Positions 36,560 to 46,981 of a stretch of 64,000 nt of DNA are shown piece after piece. The first letter of the stretch is position 1, and the number at the start of each line of letters is the position of its first letter. The notes beneath the pieces are model-generated. The model searched no databases and was not told the DNA's origin. It was given only the letters and a program-made list of their open reading frames with translations. This DNA comes from Porites lobata (lineage: Eukaryota; Cnidaria; Anthozoa; Scleractinia; Poritidae). Made by a program: the position numbers and the translations under genes. The stretch is from NCBI GenBank assembly GCA_942486035.1, contig CALNXK010000002.1:5001501-5065500 (forward strand). Reading direction: 5' to 3'.

Positions 36560-37889
36560 ATTCTCCAGGGGCACCCAACGAATCTGTTCCTCACTTTATC
36601 TGTTCCCCATAGGAATCTTGCTGGCTGGCAAAATATTAGGTGTTCTAATGAGCTGGCTGGGAAATTTCTTATTGTTAGAGGCTTTGGCTGGGAATTACTG
36701 ACTTTTCTAGCATTTCAAGCCGGGCTGGCTGAGAAACTCTGAAGACCGAGGACGACTGAAAAAAAGTATCCCTTCCCTCCCCCGAGAGTAGTGACAAACA
36801 TTTGACGGCTGGCCAGAGAGATCGCGTTTGCGGAAAAAACCGGTTTTGTGTCGGTTATTTTTGCGAGGGATTTCAAAGCGCGCGGATGTCTGCACATGTA
36901 CAGATCGAAGAACTTTCCTCATTTACATGTAAGATTAATTCCCATTGTTATTTTATCTGTATGCTTAAGTTCTCGTGATGTTCTTCTACACTGAATTGAG
37001 ACGAATCGAGTGAATCTAACAGCAGTAATTTGTATTTTCATTCACAGATTTAAGTTTCGGCGCCCTGTAGTGTGTGTTCAGCGTTTTACAGTTGAAGCGA
37101 ACTGAGCCAACAAATTTTAAAAACTGACAGCAGTATTTTTTGTTTACAGTTAGGCCGTGTAGGCAGCCACCGGATCGAGTAGGTGTTTCCTCACACACAA
37201 GGTTAGAATCAAGAAAAATTCGTACTTATTTTAATGCAAGTTATTTCGCTAAAAAAAAAAAACGGTTTGTTTCTCTGGACAACTCCAGCAAAGCCTCTGT
37301 TTTTTGTGTTAACATAGAAACCAGCCTTTGTATATGTAGCCAGAAGGCAGATAACAAACATACACTGACAAATAATAAGAGCTGTGTCACGCTTTTAGCT
37401 TGCTTTTCATAAGCTAAAATTCTCAGCCAAAAAAAAAGGAAACCCCAATTAACGACTTCAGTTGAAAAAATGGACATTGTCAACTTGCACGTGAGGAACC
37501 CACTTGCACGTGAGGATGGGAAAAGACGGCTTGGATGCAAATGGATTAAAATATGAATTACTATGGTGTTAACTATAGTTTTTCTTTTCTCTGACTAAGC
37601 AAATTTTGTTGGTTCTGGCCAGACTGTGGTTTTATTTGTCAGAATGCATCTGATGCTCAGCTGTTTTGTATTGGATTGAGTACTTAATTAAGACATTAAT
37701 ACTATTGTTCATACAATGTATGTGTCAGTAATAACTACTGATCAATCAACACATACATTGACAGTAAAAATTAATTGTTATTGTGACCAATTCAACAGCA
37801 CTAAATTTTTTTACTTGGCAGATTGTTTACTTCTCCTCTTCAACAATCTTTAGTCATACTCTGTCTCTGTACAAAACAAAGCTAAGTTA

Positions 37890-39265
37890 GGATTGTGACG
37901 ATGAGCATTCACTGTTTGTTCATTCTTACGACCCTCTCTCTTCCATTGGATTGAGTTATTCTTGTGACAATGGGGATTCAATGTTTGTTCATTCTTACGA
38001 CCCTCTTTCTTCGGAGTATTTTCGTGTTACAGAAATGTCACAGATCTATTGTTCGTTCTTTATTGTTCTTTGTTCAAGTGGCTTATTGTATTCTATTGTT
38101 ATCTGTTGTTTTAGAAACTTTGTGAACCGGTACACCAGGAAACTGCCCTTTCTTCCATCAAATTGGGTTAGGCTTGTGATGATGGGCATTCACTGTTTGT
38201 TCATTCTTACGACCCTCTCTCTTCCATCAGGTTGAGTTAGGCTTGTGACGATGGGCATTCACTGTTTGTTCATTCTTACGACCCTTTCTCTTCCATCAGG
38301 TTGGGTTAGGCTTGTGACGATGGGCATTCACTGTTTGTTCATTCTTACGACCCTCTCTCTTCCATCAGGTTGAGTTAGGCTTGTGACGATGGGCATTCAC
38401 TGTTTGTCCATTCTTACGACCCTCTCTCTTCCATCAGGTTGATTTAGGCTTGTGACGATGGGCATTCACTGTTTGTCCATTCTTACGACCCTCTCTCTTC
38501 CATCAGGTTGAGTTAGGCTTGTGACGATGGGCATTCACTGTTTGTTCATTCTTACGACCCTCTCTCTTCCATCAGGTTGGGTTAGGCTTGTGACGATGGG
38601 CATTCACTGTTTGTTCATTCTTACGACCCTCTCTCTTCCATTCGGTTGAGTTAGGCTTGTGATGATGGGCATTCACTGTTTGTTCGTTCTTACGACCCTC
38701 TCTCTTCCATCAGGTTGGGTTAGGCTTGTGACGATGGGCATTCACTGTTTGTTCATTCTTACGACCCTCTCTCTTCCATCAGGTTGATTTAGGCTTGTGA
38801 CGATGGGCATTCACTGTTTGTTCATTCTTACGACCCTCTCTCTTCCACCAGGTTGATTTAGGCTTGTGACGATGGGCATTCACTGTTTGTTCATTCTTAC
38901 GACCCTCTCTCTTCCATCAGGTTGATTTAGGCTTGTGACGATGGGCATTCACTGTTTGTTCATTCTTACGACCCTCTCTCTTCCATCAGGTTGATTTAGG
39001 CTTGTGACGATGGGCATTCACTGTTTGTTCATTCTTACGACCCTCTCTCTTCCACCAGGTTGATTTAGGCTTGTGACGATGGGCATTCACTGTTTGTTCA
39101 TTCTTACGACCCTCTCTCTTCCATCAGGTTGATTTAGGCTTGTGACGATGGGCATTCATTGTTTGTTCATTCTTACGACCCTCTCTCTTCCACCAGGTTG
39201 GGTTAGTCTTGTGACTTTGGGTATTCTTTTTTTGTTCATTCTTATATGACCCTCTCTCTTCCATC
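37890..39265 (+). repeat. 69-bp minisatellite, about 18 units, in transposon copy 1
   Basis: Consensus pieces: TTAGGCTTGTGACGATGGGC, ATTCACTGTTTGTTCATTC, TTACGACCCTCTCTCTTCCA, TCAGGTTGA. Two diverged units precede a 145-base spacer (about 38030-38165). Then about 16 units in strict register run to a decayed unit at about 39265. Since 69 is a multiple of 3, frames across the array stay open; the 94-codon frame at 37951-38235 is such a by-product. Confidence 0.9.
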
Positions 39266-39832
39266 TGGTTGAGTTAGGGATTTCATGGTTTGTGCTGAGA
39301 ACTTTGCTTCCTTTGTGGCCCTCTATTCAGTTGTCTATTAAGTTTCCCTTTTCCTTTAATGTGAATGGACGCACATCCATGTCATTGGGAGGAAGATGCT
39401 TAACAGTTTGTCCAATCATGGTAACATTTTAAATTTTGATAAAATGAAAAAATATTTGTAGCGTGGAGAAATTCATTCATTTGGACCAGTTCAACTGCTA
39501 GACCTAATTATGGCCTGCAGAAATTTTACTGATCTTGTTATCCATCCATTTCAGTATTCTGGTATTGTGTGGAGGAAATTTATAAATAATGACTGTCATA
39601 TTAGGCGAATCAAGGAATTTTTTTTATTTTTCAGTTGATGTGGAAAGATATACAATATAGCTAAATTGGTTGACTGCAGCACCATGATAACAAATAGATT
39701 GCTACCTCAACCTTTTTTTTGTTGTTGTTTGGCGCAGACATTCATGATAAATAAATATGTTTCAACTTAAGCGTAAGGTTTCTACACTTAAAAATTTAAA
39801 GGGGTGGAGTCTACTTTTTACAAATACCACCA

Positions 39833-40215
39833 ATCACAGGACGCCCACATAAAGTGGGTAACCCTTGGTATTATTGAATTTAGAAGAAATGCATGAGAAT
39901 TGCAAAAAGTTCCATAAGATTATACTATTCTGCAATGAATATTTACATGTCAAATGAGAATAAACTAACCTTCAATTTCAAGGACTTGCATTGCTCAGGA
40001 AAAAAATCACTAAAATTTGCCATTTCCAGCCATACAATGTAACAACAACAGCACTTCATTTCAGATAAAGGTTGGTTTATCCTCATCTTATATGAAAATA
40101 TAATATTGATCACAGAATAGTACAGTAATAATTATGGAACTTTTGCTATTCTCATACATTGCTTCTGAATTCAATAATACCAAGGGTCACGCACTTTTGT
40201 GTGTGCCCCTGTGAT
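39833..40215. mobile_element. nested foldback element inside transposon copy 1
   Basis: Ends ATCACAGGACGCCCACATAA and (inverse) ATCACAGGGGCACACACAAA begin long inverted arms of roughly 150 bases. These share ACCCTTGGTATTATTGAATT and further inward blocks. The terminal CAGGGGCAC resembles the host element's own end, which suggests a related family. It has no coding capacity. Confidence 0.65.
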
Positions 40216-40339
40216 AACAATAGCTTTGATTAGTAAGGCTATAACTAGATCTGAAAACATCACACTCAATCAGTATTGCTGCTGGCTGTAGTCAATTAAC
40301 TTTTGTCTCTTATTTTTCCTTTTTAATATTATTTTTCAG

Positions 40340-40388
40340 GCTGTGGAAATAGCAAGGAACTGGGGATTACCTTGGTTTATCCTAGCAA
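40340..40388 (+). other. 49-base exon-like segment in transposon copy 1
   Basis: Preceded by a pyrimidine-rich tract ending ATTTTTCAG and followed by GTATGT, it reads AVEIARNWGLPWFILA without a stop. It resembles a small captured or decayed exon of a transposase or host gene. I do not recognise the peptide. The same 49 bases with both splice sites occur in copy 2 (54497-54449, minus). Confidence 0.35.
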
Positions 40389-41502
40389 GTATGTTAAACA
40401 ATTGCCATGTGTACAATGCTGCTAGGTGTTATGAATTCTGCGCTCACTTTCCAGTGTCACTAAAGTCTCCTAAAATTTAGACTGCTCCAGACAGCAGTAC
40501 ATTTAGAGTATCATATACTAACACAAGAATTACAGCTGTTTGTCAAAAAAAAAAAACAGAATGACACGCAAATAGCAGGCTATTGCAACAACACTTTGCG
40601 AAGAACTGCAAGCAAGCAACTGCTTCACGAGGTGCCCCTGCTAGAGGCATCGGGCCACCGCCCGTATAGCAGCAGGAAAAAAACTGCAAACCAGCATTGT
40701 TTCGAGGTTAACTTTGCCTAAATTACATTTAGCCACATTAATATAAGTATTGTTATTGTTATCATCATTATTATTCCTTTCATTTATATTAATTAATTTA
40801 ATTCCTGGCTGGGAAATAAATTTGATCAGCTGGCTGGGAAACCAACCAATTTTATCTAGCTGGCTGGGAAATTTCTTGTGTGTCTTGCTGGGAAAAAGGA
40901 ACAGATAATATTTTCCCAGCAACACTGAAAAACACGTGAAGATGCCTTAATAACATTTATTTTCATTAATGGGGGTATAATAATACATTTTACAACAAAT
41001 TGGTCGTTGGGTGCCCCTGATTCTCTCTATTCTCTTTTCCTCGTTATTTTGCGGTTTTATTTTTGAGAGTGTAGGTATTACAAAACCCGCATTTGGGCTT
41101 TTTCCCGGGTTATGGTTGCAATTTTCGGTAGTTACATTTTAGACTTGATTTGTACAAGATGTACTTTTTTTTTATTTTTTCTCCTGTTACTTTTAAATCT
41201 GCAAGCCATATGAGACATTTTGCAAGACCCAACTACAGTGGAACCTGCCAAGGCACAGGGGAAATATATCGAGAGTCCGTTCTATCGAACACCTCCATTT
41301 AACGAATTTTCGGGAAAACTACCTAAATGTTCGTTATATCGAGGTATAGTTAAAGAGAGAGTTTAACTAGCAAAGAAAAAAAAAGTATGTTGGACGATAT
41401 ACGTCTTTGGCGATCCCATTAAAACTTTTGCAACATTTTTTGTTGTCTACTTAAAACTACAGAAAACAGTTAACAGTTTGAAAACTGGCCTATTAGTTCT
41501 CC

Positions 41503-44302
41503 TTAGTTAAGCTCATTGTAATACTGCTTCAATTTGAAATAGCTTACAGGTCTTGAAGTTTCGTCAAAAGGTCTTCGGTAAAGCTGGCAGTAGCCTGCAG
41601 GAGATCGACCGATGCTTATTTCTTCAGTAGAGGCGGACTTACACTCGGTCATACGAGAACAGCGTAACAAACACTCCATCACTGTAGACGCTTTGGATGT
41701 TTTTACGACATCGCTTTGTAGCTGTTCTCCGACAGCGAAGACTGGTTGGAAAAATCTTTGATCTACAAATGACAAAGTAAAGAGATTGCTTCCTTAAAAT
41801 TTTAATTTAGGGTTCGGGTCATCAGCTTTGCCATAAACATTCATGTTTTAGCAATTCGCCCGGCTTTTCCCTTTGCTCGAGCCACCTCGCTGTTTTTCCT
41901 ACTGACTTCATTTTAGGCGGACCCCCCACTATCTGAACGCCTTGTACAGGCTCTCCAAGGTTTGATCGAGGTCCTCTTCAAAGACGACACGACACCTTAC
42001 ATGTCTTATTGAACATGGTACTTGTGCAAGCAAAGCATCATAGTCATCTAAGGAAACTCATAAGATGACCACGGAATGATAACACAAGGAAGTCGGGCAA
42101 AAAAATGTAAACATCTACTGTAAAACTTCACTTGTATTGCGTTATAAACCGTCGCTTAAGACATTCACTTCCCTCGCTTCAATTCGACCTTGGATAAGTT
42201 AACTGAAAAGAGGTCTAGTAATAAACCCCGACTGAAAGAGACTAGGCACTATCCAGTCACATGTTTCATTTAGAGCAGTTTACTACGACACGTCATACTT
42301 ACATGTGTTCAAAGTTCTGTTTTGAACCGCTATAATTTCCTTTTGGCTGAGCGATTTATTGTAAATCTGAAGACAGCAGATGCGACCTTTTAAGTATCTT
42401 CGGTCGGTGGTGCTTGCTTTAGCTCCCACCCTTACATCATACTGTGTGCTTTGTTCTTCGCCTCCGGATATCTCATGAGCCACTTCAGATCCATTTATCC
42501 AAAGCTTTACGACGCCAGATGAAAAATTGTAAGAGGTACCAACATAGTTCCAGGTTCCAGGTTCCAGGCTGGAAGAAACAGCATATTTTGGAAGTGCTCT
42601 ATCTGCACGTCTTGATGGTCTAGCAAACAACCTTCCATTTACAACCCAGAAGTGAAATCCCCAGACATTAGATCCGAAGTTAACAATCGGTCCATCATCG
42701 TTTTGTTGGTTAAGCCAGGCAAGAATTGTTATGGAGTATCTTGTGTCCAGGCCTCCGTTGTTGGGTATCTCGATGTAACTGCCAAAGCTACCAGAAAACT
42801 GGTACGAGCCTTGTGGATGTCCAAAGGGGCCTGGTGCAAGGTGTACGCCGTTTGGTTTTCCCGGTTGGTTTTTGTTGGGACTGATGTCGTGTGTCAAATG
42901 TTGAGCATTGAGTGGATAAAAGGCCGTAGGAACTGGAAGATCGTCTGCCAGTAGAATTAATCATATCGCAATTAATAAACTCACTTTAATCCCCCAATCA
43001 ATTTTATCGATGTCACCATTTTTTTCTACCTGGTTCTTTTCGCAGGAAAACAGTAATGTCGACGACGCCACAAGGTCAAAAAATGAAGATAAAATGCTCC
43101 CCAAATCATATGTGATTAACGGATCACTGAACTGGGGCCTTATGGTTATGCATCTTTTATTTCTTCTCAGTTACTTTGCCTTGGTCCTGATTTATACGCC
43201 CCAATCACGCGCCAAGAATCATTAAAACATCATTAATTTGTAACATTCTGGTATTTTCCCCGACACGATCGATCGGAAGCTGTCTGCTTTGACTCGTTGA
43301 CAGGTCCAGATGTTCAACTACTTGGGATCAAGTACTTGATATCGGGTCCAAGTTGGGGCATTCACGTTCGGTCCGAACCTGATCTTGTGCTGTTTTGGTG
43401 TTGTAAATCACTTAAAAAACCCCTTCTAATGTTATCTTATGGTACTGCTCCACCCGTAGTGTAACGTTTCTGCATTCAACCCCTATTACTTGTTTCAATT
43501 CTAATGAATAACTCGATCTGTAATGGTAGAGTGTTTTGTCAAAACGATAACCAATAGTTTTGAACGCAGTTACTCAAAGTTTGGTAATGTACGTTCGGAT
43601 TGATACACACAATCGCGAGTTGAATAGTTTTTATCGAAGTCCCTTGATCGAGGTCAAAAAAGAATTTTCTTTGCCAGGTATGGTCCCTGTTACTGAGGCT
43701 AACGATCAGACGAGTTTATGGGTAGTTTGTAGCCCTTGAATTTTAATGTTGTTCCATGATTTGCTCCACAAGGCTACAGAAGAGGACATGTCTTGAATGA
43801 ATGTGCAATTTTGCGTTTACGGAGTTCGCTTTTCAGTCAAGTATCCGCATCCTTTTGGGTAATAATATTACCATGTAGCAGCTGCCTCGAAAAGAGAATA
43901 TGCAAATCTAATTTCCGTTAATTCCGATCTGAGTATAACTCCAAAATCAGTTAACATTTTCTAAAAATCAGCGTAAAAAAAACTTTGTAAGAGTCAAATA
44001 GCATCAAAAGCTTGTCGAAAATAGCGGCGCCCAAAGCGAAAGGCTCAGTTTAGATGTTAAACTTTTCATTTGCCGAACCTAGTGACTAAAATATAAAAAA
44101 TATTCGTAAATTTTAAGGAAAGTTGCTTTTAAACGAACTTTGCGGGGGAACTAAGTATGGAATCTGAATACCGAGTGACCTAAATTGTCAAGAAAAGGTC
44201 TGTTGAAGTTGGACGGGTTAGAAACTTACCTGTTTTTCCTTGACATGAAAAAATCAGAATGATCCGAAGTGGAAAAACCAATGTCAACAAAGTTGAGGTC
44301 AT
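41503..44302 (-). CDS. secreted LamG-PAN protein A2
   Basis: Three exons: 44302-44230 (ATG, signal peptide MTSTLLTLVFPLRIILIFSC), 42944-42303 and 41762-41503 (stop TAA). Splice sites and phases equal those of A1, giving 324 aa. The LamG jellyroll (about 26-235) is complete, including SSGVVKLWINGSEVAHEISG. The PAN/apple domain (about 252-320) keeps the cysteines of MECLLRCSRMTEC and GYCQLY. N-glycosylation sequons NFS, NGS, NKS and NRT support secretion. It is the reference copy of the A type. The 5' flank is conserved with A1 for several hundred bases, so the promoter was duplicated too. Biological role unknown; matrix, adhesion or recognition is inference from the domains. Confidence 0.8.
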
Positions 44303-45315
44303 TTCAGCCGAAAAATTTGAGACAGTTTTGTAGCATTTGATCGCCTAACCCTCAGCAGTCGGGATGAATACATAAAAGAAATTTTCATGAACTGCTGTAA
44401 CACTCTGAAACTCGGTTTAGAAATTTTTACTTCCCGCATTTATTACATTCATTTACATGCAAATGTAAGTCAATCAACTATACAGGGACAATCCCATCTC
44501 AGTAAAGACTCTGTAAAATGAGAATGAGAATTATTTTTCTACTGATCAATTATTTATGCCACGAAACACTTTTTTTCTCATATATGTATTTTTATTTATT
44601 TTTCAAAATTAGTTTGTGATGTCCATTGAGTATTGTCCTACCCAAGTAAATCAAATTTTGGAAACGAGCTGATTCAGCTTAACATCATAACGAAGGCGTA
44701 ACAAATCCTAGGCCACTACTAGCTTTAAAACATTCCAGGAATGACCTGATCAAATAAATTCAGTTTGCTGGTAGGTCGGCAAAAAAAGGAGTCGAAATAG
44801 GACCATGGCGTCTCTACCAATAGACAACGTCTCATTTAAGGGTTGGAAATAAACACATGCTAAGTTAAATGTTTCTTTTGTATCATCGATGCCTTGGGCA
44901 TACGAATTAGTATTAACTCAACGCCTGTTTCTTTTTCTGTCGTTAAAAATCATCACAACATTTCCTGCAACAGTCACTTGGAAAACGAAAACATGTTTTG
45001 TAAGGCTGATTATCCGGGGGGTCCATTTTTGACTGGAAAGGTTCCACTTTCATAATACTTTCTATTGAAAAATGGTACCCCTTGCAAATAAAAATCAATA
45101 TAACTAGTTTATAACTTTGCATCCTTTTTAACTACGGCAATAATTCAACACACAATATCACAGAGAAAAGTTAATTATGATTTTTTCATACATTATCGAG
45201 CTGCTTGAGAGAATGACTGTTACAGGTTTTGAGGTAGAATAAGAGACAAATGTTAGTTTTCTTTGTTGGTTATTCATTGACAAAGCCCAGCCCAACTTCC
45301 ATTCAGAGGACATCT

Positions 45316-46837
45316 GTACTGTCGCAATTTGTAATAATGGTCGCCGTTTGTAATGCCTGTCGCAATTTGTAATAAATTCATCACACTTTGTAATACCTGT
45401 CTTCAAAGTTATTTGCATTAATTCCATCGCGCTTTGTACTAATTTTTTGAGAGTGATTCGACTTACTTCGTCAACGTTAACATAATGCCAAAATATGAAT
45501 GGTACTTTCTAAACAAAGATGGTGACGTCTGTAAGCACGTAACTTACTAAATTACTTTTAAAATTCATATCTCCGCTAATTCCTAAACATTTTTTCTTTT
45601 TAATTAATGTTGATTAGTTATCTGACGTACGAAATTCTGTATTCTTAAACCTTGCTATTGTACTAGATGGTTTGCATGCAATGGTTACCTTGGGGGGCGT
45701 ACTCCCTTATATAGCCAATACGGGGATGTGCCGCTGGACAATGCGTTGTCAGAGTACAGAATCTAGACACACTAGACACAAACGAACCATTATTAAAAGG
45801 CATTTAATTTCCACAAATCGTAACATCCATCCTTACATCATTCAAATCTGAGGACACTAGGAAAGCTTTCCTTTTTAGATCTTATATATAACAGGTCGAC
45901 ACAATACCGTCCTTGTCTAACGCGCAATCTTAAAAGAAGTAATAGTGGCTTCCATATTTTGGCCAACTTAATCAGACGAGGCCTGGAAAAATTCAAAATG
46001 TAATTTACTGCAAATGAACAAAAACGTCACCAGTGGCAAACCGTCCATCCACAACAGCACAGAAACACAAAATCCAATTGGTCGCCGGCCAATACTTTTG
46101 TATGTACCTGTTTTAATAAAACTCACTTGGGGTCATACACTGAGCCAGCTGACCATTTGGTTCATTATTCTCTCTTGATTTGGTCCCATATAGGAGCAAA
46201 AGGAGTATCATTCCATCTTAAAATAGTTTTTTTCTATGGAGCCCTCTAAAGCTAATACCGTGGGAATAGTAAAAAATTCTCCTTCCCCGCGTACAACTCG
46301 TAAGACCTTGAAATTCCTCCGAGCGGGTTCAGGATTATTTTTTCCAGAAAATGCAAAGGATAATAAACCAAACCATCCATTACTACTTGAGTTACCCTAT
46401 CTAAGGATCAAACCAAAGACACAAAGCCAACAAGGTAAAAAATGATACCCTTTTTGAGGTTCGAGATCCTCAGCGGTACTTACCTACCTAGCCCATACAT
46501 GTATATGGGATTATCCCCCCCACCCCGAAGACTTCACGTGTCACGTTCGTCAAGTGATTAATTAAGGCAAAAAAAATTTATAACGGAAGATATGCATGTT
46601 TGACCAAAAGAAAATAATCTAAGTTTATAACAAAGTGAGGTGGAATTATTACAAATTGCGACAGCTTAGTTCATTACAAATTGCGATGGACAGTTATTAC
46701 AAATTGCGACAGCTTTTTTATTACAAAGTGCGACCCAGTTTATTACCAGTCGCGACAGGTATTACAATGCCATGGATTTATTACAAATTGCGACAGTTAT
46801 TACAAAGTGCGATGGTTATTACAAATTGCGACAGTAC
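45316..46837. mobile_element. 1.5-kb element with iterated GTCGCAATTTGTAATA ends
   Basis: Ends GTACTGTCGCAATTTG and CAAATTGCGACAGTAC are perfect inverses. Arrays of 17-25-base units carrying TGTCGCAATTTGTAATA extend inward about 125 bases on the left and, inverted, about 190 bases on the right. ACATCT lies on both sides (45310-45315 and 46839-46844, one base off the right end). Duplication copy 1 has the empty site near 21641. The repeats give open peptide frames that are not genes. No transposase. Confidence 0.8.
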
Positions 46838-46981
46838 AACATCTCTATTCATGGGACACTTGCCTTAGTCCCGAGGGCGTCTCCTGAATAGAAGGTCAAC
46901 CCCTACAGAGAAAAATGTAATCCTTAGTCACAGTACTTCTAGACGTTAGAAAACGTTGGAGACGTTGAACTTAGCTCAATT

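Larger units (their letters stand above)
36566..41019 (+). mobile_element. 4.45-kb DNA transposon with 6-bp target duplication, copy 1
   Basis: Ends CAGGGGCACCCAACGA and TCGTTGGGTGCCCCTG are perfect inverses, flanked by ATTCTC on both sides (36560-36565 and 41020-41025). Subterminal copies of GCTGGCTGGGAAAT lie near 36652, 36720, 40803, 40829 and 40858, all in the same orientation. The interior holds a 69-bp minisatellite, a nested foldback element and a 49-base exon-like segment, but no transposase frame. Six-base duplications are known for IS3EU and Dada elements; the class is not proven. Copy 2 is inverted at 53824-58268. Confidence 0.85.

Noticed and set aside
37951..38235. 94-codon frame repeated identically on the minus strand at 56606-56890, looking like a conserved hydrophobic protein
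   Set aside because: It lies in the 69-bp minisatellite and its spacer. The period is divisible by three, and identity reflects the recent copying of the transposon, not protein conservation.
38165..39265. Regular spacing resembling a CRISPR array
   Set aside because: Units are contiguous with no unique spacers, in a eukaryotic transposon. It is a minisatellite.
42652..43225. Plus-strand frames of 100 and 71 codons over and beside the A2 LamG exon
   Set aside because: They are antisense to, or flank, a better supported coding exon, and the corresponding frame is broken in A1.
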